Notes under the pieces: generated by a model
Told to the model about the DNA's origin: nothing
Database searches by the model: none
What the model saw: the letters and a program-made list of their open reading frames with translations, nothing else
Shown here: positions 24,075 to 33,611 of the stretch, piece by piece
Layout: each line of letters starts with the position of its first letter
Numbering within the stretch: the stretch's first letter is position 1
Position numbers and translations under genes: made by a program
From: Myxococcales bacterium
GTDB taxonomy: Bacteria > Myxococcota_A > Polyangia > Polyangiales > Polyangiaceae
Reading direction: 5' to 3'
Assembly (NCBI GenBank): GCA_021847645.1
Contig: JAJZQG010000069.1
Span: 1 to 35,344 of the forward strand
DNA length: 35,344 nt

Positions 24075-25990
24075 AGGACGTGCGCAACCCCTTTCGGCTG
24101 CAGACTGCGGAGAGCATCGACTCAGACGCCGACTTCCTGCGCCTGTTCGGATATGGCGTGCTTGACCTACTCCCCGAGGACGCACTGACGGGACGCCCGC
24201 TGTTCATTCGAAGCGCGCCCGGTGGCGGCAAGACGTCGCTCCTCAAGCTCTTCACCCCCTCGGTCTTGCAGCACCTCGTGGCGATGAAGGGCAACGACGC
24301 GGTCAAGGAACTCTTCGGCAAGCTGAAGGGTCTGGGCGCCGTGTCGGACCACGACGTCAACGTGCTCTCGGTGATGCTGCCCTGCGGACGGACGTTTCCC
24401 GCCCTGGCCGATGTGGAACTGAAGCCGGCGCGCGCCAAGCGCCTCCTCCTCGCGCTGATCGATGCCCGCGTCATCCTCGGTGCGCTTCGCGCGATCATTA
24501 TCGCCCGAGGTCTTCGCTTCCCCGACGACCTCTCGCGTCTGACCCTCGTCGCGCCACCCGACGACCACGTTCCGGGCCTGTCCTTTCCCTGTGACGGTGT
24601 TGCCGTCCAGCGGTGGGCCGAGACGATCGAGCAAGGCGTCGCGGACCTCATCGACACCCTCATGTCACCAGAGGGAGCCGGGCCCCCGGGGCACGATGCG
24701 CTGCTCTCACTACGGCTGCTCGATGCCAACTGCATCCAGCTCGACGGGAAGCCGTTCGAGACGCGGTGGCTTATCACCTTCGACGACATGCAGAAGCTCG
24801 CGCCGACGCAACGTGCGGCGTTGCTCGAAGTCGTCGTCGACCAACGCGCGCGGTCGACGGTCTGGTTGGCTGAACGGTTCGAGGCGCTCTCCACCGACGA
24901 GTTGCTGGCCTCCGGCGCACTGAGCGGTCGCGACCATCTCGTGATCAACCTCGAGCGCGAGTGGAAGAAGGGGCGCTTCGAACCTGCCGTGAAGCTCATC
25001 GCCGAACGGCGCGCCCGCATGGCCGCCGAGTCTGCGGGCGCCAATGCGCCGGATGCTTTCGCCCCCACCATCGAGGCCGATCTTGATGCGCCGGCGTGGC
25101 AGGAGAAGACGCAGGCTGCGCTCGACGTCGTTCGGAAGCGCGTCGAAGTCCTCGCTGCCAGCAAGGCACAGTACGCCGGCTGGGTGAAGTCTCGCGCGGA
25201 CGTGGAGGGTACGCTTCGCCACCAGCTCATCAAGTGGCGCACGCTCGAGATCCTGATCGCGCGGCAACAGGGCAAGAAGCAGATGAATCTCTTGCTCGAG
25301 CCGCTGAGTACGGAGGAGCTCGACGACAAAGACGAGTCCGACGTTCGCGCTGCGGCCGAACTGTTCCTGAGCAAGGAGTTCGGCTTCCCCTACTACTTCG
25401 GACTGAGCAAGCTCGCGAGCCTCGGCTCATTCAACGTGGAGCAGTTCATTCGACTCGCCGGCGATCTCTTTGAGGAATCCCTGGCGGCAGCCGTGATGAG
25501 GCGCAGTCCCCGACTCGCTCCCGAGCGGCAGCAGCGCATTCTCGAAGGCGCGTATGACACCCGCGTCAAGGACCTGCCGCGCCGCGCGAAGAATGGCCGA
25601 GACGTGCTGCGCTTCCTGGACGCCGTTGGTCAGTTCTGTCGCGACGTGACGCACCAGCCCAACGCTCCGTACTCACCGGGCGTCACGGGCATCGCGATCC
25701 TCATGCAGGAGCGAGAGACGCTTCTCGACCAGGCACACCTCGCGAAGAGCCCACCGACGGCCGCGTTCGCGTCCATGCTCGGAACGGCCATCGCCCACAA
25801 CCTCCTGCACGCGGAGGTTGACTACAAGGTCAAGGGCAACCGCTATATGGTGCTCTACCTCAACCGTCTCCTCTGTCCGAAGTACGAGCTGCCGCTTCAG
25901 TTCGGTGGCTTCCGCGAGAAGCCGCTCCGCGAGTTCATCACTTGGGCGGAAAAGGGCTACCGGCCCTCGAAGTCGGAGACGCTGCTATGA
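24071..25990 (+). CDS. AP-ATPase/ORC-like P-loop NTPase partner of the PRTase-like protein
   Basis: This 639-residue ATPase begins NPFRLQTAESIDSDADFLRLFG. Walker A SAPGGGKTS is at about 48-56 and Walker B LITFDD at about 234-239, with a sensor-like strand STVWLAERFEAL just after. The C-terminal half is helical and ends in a likely winged-helix or effector part (YFGLSKLASLG, RYMVLYLNRLLC). The shape resembles switch ATPases (STAND or ORC/Cdc6-like) rather than a motor. In defence contexts such proteins sense a trigger through ATP-dependent assembly; that is inference. It sits third in the five-gene operon, with ATGA overlaps on both sides. No transmembrane segment or nuclease motif is visible. 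Confidence 0.8.
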   Translation: MKDVRNPFRLQTAESIDSDADFLRLFGYGVLDLLPEDALTGRPLFIRSAPGGGKTSLLKLFTPSVLQHLVAMKGNDAVKELFGKLKGLGAVSDHDVNVLSVMLPCGRTFPALADVELKPARAKRLLLALIDARVILGALRAIIIARGLRFPDDLSRLTLVAPPDDHVPGLSFPCDGVAVQRWAETIEQGVADLIDTLMSPEGAGPPGHDALLSLRLLDANCIQLDGKPFETRWLITFDDMQKLAPTQRAALLEVVVDQRARSTVWLAERFEALSTDELLASGALSGRDHLVINLEREWKKGRFEPAVKLIAERRARMAAESAGANAPDAFAPTIEADLDAPAWQEKTQAALDVVRKRVEVLAASKAQYAGWVKSRADVEGTLRHQLIKWRTLEILIARQQGKKQMNLLLEPLSTEELDDKDESDVRAAAELFLSKEFGFPYYFGLSKLASLGSFNVEQFIRLAGDLFEESLAAAVMRRSPRLAPERQQRILEGAYDTRVKDLPRRAKNGRDVLRFLDAVGQFCRDVTHQPNAPYSPGVTGIAILMQERETLLDQAHLAKSPPTAAFASMLGTAIAHNLLHAEVDYKVKGNRYMVLYLNRLLCPKYELPLQFGGFREKPLREFITWAEKGYRPSKSETLL

Positions 25991-27120
25991 GCCCTGATTC
26001 GCTCCGCTGGCGTGACTACTTCCTTCGTGATGGCGAGGGATTCGACGAGTTCTGGAGGGCCTTCTTGGCCGAGCGGAAGAGGAACCTCCTCTTCGTGCTC
26101 GGGCATGGATTCGACGCGCGTATGTGCGACGGCATCGAACGGGTGCTCAACCTCGGTGGAGAGGGCACGCGCGACGTCGCGCTGATTGCGTTCGATGAGG
26201 GCGCGGAGTCGCCGTCGCAGATCTACCTGGCCCAGCGCACGGCGAATGGCGAGCGACTCGAGAAGCTAGTTCAAGGACGCGGCACGATCGGGCACAGGGA
26301 CATCAAGATGTTCTCCGATGACAACCGCAGAATCGGCGCTCGTAGCATCGCCCAGGAATTCGCGTCGTCGGCCGAGTTTCGCTCCTATACCGACGTCGTC
26401 GTGGACATCAGCGCGTTGCCTCGGAGCCTCTACATGCCGCTCTTGGCGAAGCTCCTCGCGCTGTTCGACGGTGAAGCGAAAGGCGGCGAGAAGCGCAATC
26501 TGCACGTCATCGTCTCGCACTCTCCCACGATCGACGGTGCCATCGTCGAGGAGGGGCTTGAGGAGAGCGCGAGTTACCTCTTCGGGTTTGCGGCCGCCGC
26601 CCTGGAGAGCGAGTCGACGAGCGGCCAGCCGAAGATCTGGATCCCCGTCTTGGGGAAGCGCCAGCCGGCGCAGTTGGAGCGAATCAACCAGTTCGTCATG
26701 CCAGACGAGATCTGTCCGCTGCTCCCGTCGCCAGCGAGAGACCCCCGCGAGGGAGACTCCATCATGATTGAGTACCGTGAGTTGCTCTTCGACCAGCTCC
26801 GTGTGGAGCCGCGCAATATCATCTACGCCGCCGAGTCCAACCCCTTCGAGGTGTACCGCCAGCTCATGCGGTCCATCCTGCACTACGACCGCGCGCTCAA
26901 GCCACTGGGGGGCTGCAAGGTCGCGCTGTCTGCAATGTCGTCGAAGCTGGCATCGATGGGCGTGCTACTCGCGGCGTACGAACTAGGTCGACGAGATCCG
27001 AAGGTGACCGTGGGCGTTGCCCACGTCGAGTCGCAAGGGTACCGCGTCGAGTCGAATGGCACCGCCCCGTCGACGACGCTGTTCACGATGTGGCTCTCTG
27101 GAGAATGCTATGCCGCGTGA
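25987..27120 (+). CDS. unrecognised protein of the SIS-HAD/PRTase/ATPase operon
   Basis: This is a 377-residue soluble protein that I cannot assign to a family. Visible landmarks are LLFVLGHGFDARMCDG (about 34-49), VVVDISALPRSLY (about 137-149), HVIVSHSPTIDGA in the middle, and a C-terminal segment with SAMSSKLASMGVLLAAYELG. Repeated hydrophobic beta-strands followed by Gly- or Asp-containing turns suggest one or two Rossmann-like lobes, so a nucleotide or sugar-nucleotide ligand is likely. No catalytic nuclease or protease motif is visible. ATG 25987 overlaps the ATPase stop by ATGA; the PfkB gene starts inside its last codons. It could be the sensor, the effector or another enzyme of the pathway. 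Confidence 0.75.
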   Translation: MSPDSLRWRDYFLRDGEGFDEFWRAFLAERKRNLLFVLGHGFDARMCDGIERVLNLGGEGTRDVALIAFDEGAESPSQIYLAQRTANGERLEKLVQGRGTIGHRDIKMFSDDNRRIGARSIAQEFASSAEFRSYTDVVVDISALPRSLYMPLLAKLLALFDGEAKGGEKRNLHVIVSHSPTIDGAIVEEGLEESASYLFGFAAAALESESTSGQPKIWIPVLGKRQPAQLERINQFVMPDEICPLLPSPARDPREGDSIMIEYRELLFDQLRVEPRNIIYAAESNPFEVYRQLMRSILHYDRALKPLGGCKVALSAMSSKLASMGVLLAAYELGRRDPKVTVGVAHVESQGYRVESNGTAPSTTLFTMWLSGECYAA

Positions 27121-28183
27121 AGCCCATCAGCACAGTTGTGTAGGAACCGGATTCATCGTCCTCGACGTGATTCGAAACTCGGTGGGAACCAGCGCGACCG
27201 AGAAGCGCTTTGCAGGCGGATCCTGCGGCAACGTCCTGACCATCTTGGCGTACTTCGGGTGGGACGCGAACGCGGTCGGTCGTATTGGCGACGATCAAGC
27301 TGGCCGCGAGCTTGTGGCCGATCTCGGGAAGTGGGGCGTCGAGACCAAGCTCTTGCAGGTTGAGGCTGGTCGAGGGACGCCCATCATCGTCCAGGAGAAC
27401 TACCTGGATGCCAGGGGACGCCCTCGTCACCGGTTTTCGCGAGCGTGTCCCGTCTGCGGTGCGACGCTCCCGGCGTACCGACCGCTCCTGACCACCGAGG
27501 CGGCGACGATCGCCGCGAAACTGCCCTCTCACTCGGTATTCTACTTCGATCGCGTGGCGCCCGGCACGCTCGAGATCGCGCAGAAGAGCCGCGCGAAGGG
27601 TGCGCTCGTCGTGTTCGAGCCGTCGGGAATCAAGGACGAACGGCTCTTCGCAGGATGCCTGAGCGCTGCTCACGTCGTGAAGTACGCGAACGACCGGATC
27701 GAAGGTGTTCACGACGTGGTGGCGAAGGCGAAGGTCCCGATCGAGATCGAGACGCTGGGTGCCAAGGGACTCCGGCTCCGTGTCCGCACCAACGGGCGCG
27801 TGGGTGCATGGAAAGACCTTCCCGCCTTCTCTGCGCCGGAGCTGCGCGACGCGGCCGGAAGCGGCGACTGGACCACCGCTGGACTGATCCACGGCTTGAT
27901 GACGAACGGCGGCTCTGTCGACAAGGTGGTGGCCGATGCGGACGCCGTGGTTCTCGCGACTCGAAAAGGGCAGGCCTTGGCGGCTCTCAACTGCGGGTTC
28001 GAGGGCGCGCGGGGCCTGATGTACGCGGCCGACCCGAAGCGTGTTCTCGACCTCGTAGGGGCGATCGTCGAGGGAACGAAGGAGCCGAGTGTAGCCGCCC
28101 TTCAGTCGAACAAGCGCTCAAAAGGACGCGGCGACGACAAGACGTGCCTCACCTGCTCGGGCGCTCGAGCACTTCACCCGTAG
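27110..28183 (+). CDS. PfkB/ribokinase-family sugar kinase with two Cys pairs
   Basis: This 357-residue carbohydrate or nucleoside kinase has the N-terminal substrate motif GGSCGNVLTILAYFGWDANAVGRIGDD (about 36-62). The PfkB signature DAAGSGDWTTAG is at about 247-258, with catalytic base D253 and the anion-hole AGSG. Unusual features are a CPVC pair (C113, C116) inserted in the lid region and a CLTC pair (C346, C349) at the extreme C-terminus, possibly one zinc site. It should phosphorylate a sugar or nucleoside made or used by the operon. It starts 11 bases before the end of the previous gene. Its last 35 bases overlap the convergent HTH gene end, joining the operon to the recombinase module. 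Confidence 0.88.
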   Translation: MPREAHQHSCVGTGFIVLDVIRNSVGTSATEKRFAGGSCGNVLTILAYFGWDANAVGRIGDDQAGRELVADLGKWGVETKLLQVEAGRGTPIIVQENYLDARGRPRHRFSRACPVCGATLPAYRPLLTTEAATIAAKLPSHSVFYFDRVAPGTLEIAQKSRAKGALVVFEPSGIKDERLFAGCLSAAHVVKYANDRIEGVHDVVAKAKVPIEIETLGAKGLRLRVRTNGRVGAWKDLPAFSAPELRDAAGSGDWTTAGLIHGLMTNGGSVDKVVADADAVVLATRKGQALAALNCGFEGARGLMYAADPKRVLDLVGAIVEGTKEPSVAALQSNKRSKGRGDDKTCLTCSGARALHP

Positions 28184-28615
28184 CGCTCGGATCCAGAGCG
28201 GCCCACGCCCCCCGTTGCTCCACCCAGCTCCCGGCGTGCGCCACAGCCCGCAGGGCCCGCTCGCTCATGGGCTCGGCGCCGTCGACCGCTTCGAGGCCCA
28301 GGACCGCCTGCTGAAGATCGGGCGCCAGGAGCAAGAGGTCGAGCAGCTGCGTCACCCGCGCCCGCGTGAGCCCGAGCTTGCGCGCCACGGCGGCCCGGTC
28401 GGCCACGAGGCCGCGGTCGATGGCGCTCTGCAGGTGGTGCGCGAGGGCGAGCATCCGGGCCACCTTGGCGGGCCGACGCACGGGCTCGGGCTTCGGGGGC
28501 GGCGGCGTCTCGCTCAGCGTCACGCGCGAGCTGCGCCGGCGGAACAGCGTGCCCGTCAGTATGTGGCGGTCCTTGGGCGCGTCCTCGGTCGGAGCCGCCT
28601 GCTGCTGATCGAGGG

Positions 28616-28619
<4 letters not shown>
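28149..28619 (-). CDS. helix-turn-helix protein coupled to the serine recombinase
   Basis: This encodes a 156-residue DNA-binding protein. A basic, Pro-rich N-terminal half (LFRRRSSRVTLSETPPPPKPEPVRR) is followed by a helical region (KVARMLALAHHLQSAI) and a clear HTH (VADRAAVARKLGLTRARVTQLLDLLLLAPDLQ, about residues 78-110). The HTH resembles the KorB/ParB-like type seen beside large serine recombinases. It may act as a directionality factor or repressor. ATG 28619 overlaps the recombinase stop by ATGA, so the two are translated together. The longer frame running to 30116 is only a shadow of the recombinase gene. The 3' end overlaps the convergent PfkB gene. Confidence 0.82.
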
Positions 28620-30159
<1,540 letters not shown>

Positions 30160-30163
<4 letters not shown>

Positions 30164-30345
30164 CGCGACTCCTCCGGCTTCGCGTCGGTCGGCGGCGGCT
30201 CGTCTGCCTTCGCGTCGCGCTCGATGACGGCGAGGAGCCGCTCGAGGTTGTCGTTGAGGCGAGCCAGCTCGCGCGCGATGGACGGCGCCGTCGCCTCGTA
30301 GAAGCGGTGCCCCATCTGCGTCCGGTAGAACGGGATGTCGCTCAT
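30160..30345 (-). CDS. 61-residue conserved recombinase-module protein
   Basis: This small protein begins MSDIPFYRTQMGHRFYEATAP, continues with a short amphipathic helix (LARLNDNLERLLAVIERD) and ends in a Pro/Asp/Lys tail. Its start and stop overlap the DUF2924 stop (30342-30345) and the recombinase start (30160-30163) by ATGA, strong evidence that it is translated. I recall similar short proteins beside DUF2924/recombinase pairs in other bacteria, but this is not checked. Its function is unknown; the helix could bind the recombinase or DUF2924 protein. Confidence 0.75.
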
Positions 30346-30884
30346 GCCGCGCTCTCCTCGCTCGTCGTCTCGACGCGCTTCTTCAGGCGGAAGAAGAGGA
30401 AGCCGTTCCAGGGCGTGCCGGTGATGTGCTTCGCCACCGCGGAGAGCGTCTTGAAGCGCTCGCCGCCGTGCTCGAAGCCCTCGCTGCAGACGGTGACCTC
30501 GTGCGCGACGCCGTTGAAGACGCGGCGCAGGACCGTGCCGACCGGAGGCACGCGCGGATCGCGCGGCTCGGTGGGTTGCACCGTACCGAGGTCCTGCACC
30601 TGCGCGGCCTGGCGCATGCGCCAGCGCTCGGGCACGTCGTCGCCGAGCTGGGCGATGCGCTCGAGGGCGCTGGCCGGCAGCCCGCCCTCAGCCAGCTCCT
30701 GGATGCGCCAGGCGAGGCGCTTGCGCAGGTACTCCTTGTTCCTCGTGCGCGTCGGCTCGCCGTACAGCTCGCGGTACTTCTCCGCGAGCTGGCCGACGTT
30801 CATCTGTTCGAGCGTGGCGAGCTGCGTGGGGACGTCGCCGAGCTCGCGCGCGTTCGCTCGGGCCCGTGCAGTGGTCTTGGACAT
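30342..30884 (-). CDS. DUF2924 domain protein
   Basis: This is a 180-residue protein of the DUF2924 type. A helical N-terminal part (LATLEQMNVGQLAEKYRELYG, then TRNKEYLRKRLAWRIQELAEGG) is followed by a small C-terminal domain (VGTVLRRVFNGVAHEVTV, RFKTLSAVAKHITGTPWNGFLFF). The C-terminal domain looks like a DNA-binding fold of the RAMA type. Such proteins often accompany phage and element recombinases. ATG 30884 is decided by a strong AAGGAGG four bases before it; the longer frame to 30983 lacks this. It overlaps the 61-residue gene by ATGA. Its role in integration or nucleoid binding is unproven. Confidence 0.82.
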   Translation of the reverse strand: MSKTTARARANARELGDVPTQLATLEQMNVGQLAEKYRELYGEPTRTRNKEYLRKRLAWRIQELAEGGLPASALERIAQLGDDVPERWRMRQAAQVQDLGTVQPTEPRDPRVPPVGTVLRRVFNGVAHEVTVCSEGFEHGGERFKTLSAVAKHITGTPWNGFLFFRLKKRVETTSEESAA

Positions 30885-30975
30885 CGTGCCTCCTTCGTCG
30901 CGGGCGCCATGCCCGCGGGTGGTGGGCATGACGGCTTCTTCCCCGGTGGAAGACAAGGCGAGAACCAGAGGGAGA

Positions 30976-31227
30976 TCAGGCACTTCGACCTCCTTCGCGC
31001 GGCTCGCGCAGCGCTGCCTCGCGACGGGCGCGGCGGTCGCGCAGCCAGATATCGAGGAGGGTCTCTGCCAGGACGTCGGCGGCCTCGGCCCGTCGACGTC
31101 GGAGATCGGCCAGGCGCTCCTCGGCGCTCATGGGCGGCTCCGGCTCGATGACCGGCGACCTCGTCGTTCCCGTGTTCATGGGGGTGAAACGCGGGCGCGG
31201 AGTTCGCGATGGGACGCGGTCGGGCAC
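30976..31227 (-). CDS. small basic hypothetical protein
   Basis: This is an 83-residue protein with a Pro/Thr-rich start and one long, highly charged helix (AEERLADLRRRRAEAADVLAETLLDIWLRDRRARREAAL) that could form a coiled coil. No family was recognised. GTG 31227 has AAGGGG five bases before it; ATG 31179 is an alternative without one. It is the first gene after the divergent promoter controlled by the operator at 31252, and lies 91 bases before the DUF2924 gene, so it probably leads the recombinase operon. Confidence 0.6.
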   Translation of the reverse strand: MPDRVPSRTPRPRFTPMNTGTTRSPVIEPEPPMSAEERLADLRRRRAEAADVLAETLLDIWLRDRRARREAALREPREGGRSA

Positions 31228-31251
31228 GTCGCCCCTTGATCTCGACCGCGC

Positions 31252-31271
31252 TGTTTAGTATTTAGGGGACA
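31252..31271. promoter_or_regulatory. divergent promoter with predicted XRE operator site 1
   Basis: Between the small basic protein gene and the XRE gene lies a 20-base site which on the minus strand reads TGTCCCCTAAATACTAAACA. It matches the site at 32381-32400 at 14 of 20 positions, including TGTCCCCT and AACA. It contains TAGTAT and TATTTA, candidate -10 boxes for the XRE gene, with TTGATC at 31236-31241 as a possible -35. A protein bound here would cover both divergent promoters. Confidence 0.6.
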
Positions 31272-31316
31272 CTGCATCGCCGCCCTGCTTCTCGCGGGGC
31301 GCTGAGAGAGGACGAC

Positions 31317-31664
31317 GTGAAGGAACGGCTTGGAGAACGCATTCGCCGAAAGAGAGCCGAGCACAAGCTCGGGCTCCGGGAGACGGCCACGAAGGTCGGC
31401 ATCTCCCCCACGTACCTATCGCGCATCGAGACCATGGACGAGAAGACCCCGCCCGCCGAGGACGTGATCCGCAAGCTGGCGACGTTGCTGAACGACGACT
31501 TCGACGAGCTGATGCAGCTCGCCGGCCGCGTGCCGGAGGATGTGGAGAAGGTCATCAAGGGCGACCCGAGCATGCCCGCGTTCCTGCGCACTGCGAAGGA
31601 GCAGAAGCTCTCGGGCGACGACCTCATGAAGCTCATCGATGCGCAAAAGAAGGGGAAGCGGTGA
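31317..31664 (+). CDS. XRE-family transcriptional regulator
   Basis: This is a 115-residue regulator with an N-terminal Cro/C1-type HTH (RIRRKRAEHKLGLRETATKVGISPTYLSRIETMDE, about residues 8-43) and a helical C-terminal part rich in Lys. It starts at GTG 31317, after a purine-rich stretch. The stop overlaps the ATG of the ImmA-like gene (TGATG), so the two are coupled, as in ImmR/ImmA pairs of integrative elements. It should repress the recombinase operon and perhaps its own gene until the protease cuts or inactivates it; that logic is taken from ICEBs1 and inferred here. Confidence 0.92.
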   Translation: MKERLGERIRRKRAEHKLGLRETATKVGISPTYLSRIETMDEKTPPAEDVIRKLATLLNDDFDELMQLAGRVPEDVEKVIKGDPSMPAFLRTAKEQKLSGDDLMKLIDAQKKGKR

Positions 31665-32350
31665 TGGAGCTGAAGGTCCCGTTCCTGGCCGATCGCCAGC
31701 TGGAGAGCGCAGCCACCGAGCTGCTGCGCAAGTACGCCAAGTGGAAGGGCACGCCGCCGCGGCCGCCCATCCCGGTCGACGACATCGTCGAGGGCCTCCT
31801 CGAGCTGTCGCTCAGCATCGGCGACCTTCGCACCCGCCTCGGCAAGAACGACGTGCTCGGGGCGACGTGGCTCGACGACGGGCACGTGATGATCGACTCC
31901 TCGCTCGAAGGGAATGAGGGGCGTTTCTCCTTCACGCTGGCCCACGAGACCGGGCACTGGGTGCTGCACCGTCCGATCATCGAGATGGAGAAGGTCACGG
32001 TCCCGCTGTTCGCGCGGGAGCCGAACGCGAAGCCTGGGCCCGCGATCGTGTGTCGCGACGGGCAGCGCGACTCGGCCGAGATCCAGGCCGACCGCTTCGC
32101 GGCGTACCTGCTCATGCCGGCGACCGATGTCCGCGCCGCTGCGCGCCTGGCAACCGGCGACCCGTTGGCCATCGACCGCCTCGAGGCGCGTCGCAAGGCC
32201 GGCGAGCTGGTGCCCGAGCTGAAGTCCCTTGCCGCCGAGGTCATCGAGCGCGGCAGCTTCTCGAACGTGTCGAACCAGGCGATGCAGATCCGTCTCATCG
32301 CCCTGAAGCTGGTCACCGACGCGTCCAACCCGCAGCGGAGCCTTCTCTGA
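31664..32350 (+). CDS. ImmA/IrrE-family metallopeptidase
   Basis: This is a 228-residue zinc protease. The HExxH motif HETGH lies at about residue 94 (LAHETGHWVLHRP), with the third ligand region EIQADRFAAYLLMP at about 140-153, the normal ImmA/IrrE spacing. A C-terminal helical segment follows. In mobile elements ImmA cleaves the partner repressor after DNA damage or other signals and releases excision genes. ATG 31664 overlaps the XRE stop by one base and is preferred to GTG 31661. Cleavage of the upstream XRE protein is the expected but untested role. Confidence 0.92.
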   Translation: MELKVPFLADRQLESAATELLRKYAKWKGTPPRPPIPVDDIVEGLLELSLSIGDLRTRLGKNDVLGATWLDDGHVMIDSSLEGNEGRFSFTLAHETGHWVLHRPIIEMEKVTVPLFAREPNAKPGPAIVCRDGQRDSAEIQADRFAAYLLMPATDVRAAARLATGDPLAIDRLEARRKAGELVPELKSLAAEVIERGSFSNVSNQAMQIRLIALKLVTDASNPQRSLL

Positions 32351-32380
32351 TGCCAGGAGAGCGGTTTCGCTTGCCCTCGA

Positions 32381-32400
32381 TGTCCCCTGTTTAGGCAACA
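32381..32400. promoter_or_regulatory. predicted XRE operator site 2
   Basis: TGTCCCCTGTTTAGGCAACA lies 17 bases before the ATG of the 397-residue hypothetical gene, in a 67-base gap. It shares TGTCCCCT, a central TA and AACA with site 1 (31252-31271), both 20 bases long. Two sites in a module with one XRE regulator suggest a shared regulon. Confidence 0.55.
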
Positions 32401-32417
32401 GTCACCACGGAGAACAC

Positions 32418-33611
32418 ATGGCCAATCGCGAATGGAACCCGAAGTCCTTCTTCCGCCACCTCACCCCCGATGCGCTCAAGGTCCTGCAGGAGTGGGCGGA
32501 CGTGGACCTCACGCTCGACGGCGAAGGCCCGGTCGGCGAGCAGGTCTATCGCGCGTGGAAGGCGCTGCCCGACAACGACCGCGAGCGCATCGAGACGGCG
32601 CTCCTGCCGGTCAACGACATGTGCGCGACGCACGCGCGACCCTACCTCGAGCAGCTGGCGCTCGTGGTGTGGACCAACGGCAGCGCGAAGCTGATCGACG
32701 AGAGCCGCGCGTGGTCGGCGCAGGACCTCGCGGTGCGCCTGTTCGTGGCCGACGAGAAGCGCTTCGCCGAGGCGCACCAGACCTACGCGGTCGACATGAT
32801 GGAGCACCTCAAGGAGTTCCACGGCCGCTACCCCGTGACGCTGAAGCCGACGCCCGAGGCGAAGGCGCGGATGAAGCTGGCGATGGCGAGCCACTTCCGT
32901 GACACCGCCTTCGGCGCCCGCTGCCAGATCGAGGACTTCGCCAACAACGAGAAGTTCGCGCTGTTCGTCTTCCACGAGGACGAGGTCGCGCCCTTCGATC
33001 GCTTCAACGACAAGGGTGTCGTCGAGCCCGACTGGCAGCGCCCCGTCATCCGGCTCGCCGCGGTCTTCCACTTCGAGACCTCGACGCTGCTGGTGAAGGC
33101 GCCGCGCACGACGGAGCGCGAGAAGCTGCGCGACCTCTTCGCGGAGATCTTCGTCGGCGACGCGGACTACTTCGAGGACGCGACCAAGAGCCCGAAGTTC
33201 TGCTTCGACGCGCTGCGCGACTCGGACTTCGACTTCCCGACGCGCGGCTTCGATAAGATCGAGGAGGTCTCGCTCGTGCGCCTCGTGGCGAAGCCCGGGC
33301 ACCGCGACGTGAAGCGCGTGACCATCGAGATGAAGCCCGGCATCTCGGTCGAGGGCGTGCGCATGGTGCTCGCCGAGCACGGCGTCGATCTCGGCGTCGA
33401 CGCCATCGACGGCGTGCGCCTGCAGTTCCGCTTCGAGGGCAAGGGCCGGACGAAGTACCGCACCGTGAGCCTGTTCAACCCGAACAGCTCGAACCTGAAC
33501 GACACGGAGCGCGACCGCGTCATCCGTCGCTACCTGAAAGAGTGGGGCATCGATGCGAGCGGACGACGTGAAGCCGTGGGCGCTGCTGTTCTCGAAGCTG
33601 CGGCGCAGTGA
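32418..33611 (+). CDS. hypothetical protein of the integrative element
   Basis: This 397-residue soluble protein has no recognised domain. It is rich in charged and aromatic residues and starts MANREWNPKSFFRHLTPDALKVL. It seems to have a helical N-terminal third and a beta-rich remainder (VIRLAAVFHFETSTLLVKAP, VRLQFRFEGKGRTKYRTVSLF). A GGAGA precedes ATG 32418, and operator site 2 lies 17 bases upstream, so it should be controlled together with the recombinase module. It overlaps the next gene by 59 bases, which suggests coupling. The cargo or replication role of this pair is unknown. Confidence 0.82.
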   Translation: MANREWNPKSFFRHLTPDALKVLQEWADVDLTLDGEGPVGEQVYRAWKALPDNDRERIETALLPVNDMCATHARPYLEQLALVVWTNGSAKLIDESRAWSAQDLAVRLFVADEKRFAEAHQTYAVDMMEHLKEFHGRYPVTLKPTPEAKARMKLAMASHFRDTAFGARCQIEDFANNEKFALFVFHEDEVAPFDRFNDKGVVEPDWQRPVIRLAAVFHFETSTLLVKAPRTTEREKLRDLFAEIFVGDADYFEDATKSPKFCFDALRDSDFDFPTRGFDKIEEVSLVRLVAKPGHRDVKRVTIEMKPGISVEGVRMVLAEHGVDLGVDAIDGVRLQFRFEGKGRTKYRTVSLFNPNSSNLNDTERDRVIRRYLKEWGIDASGRREAVGAAVLEAAAQ

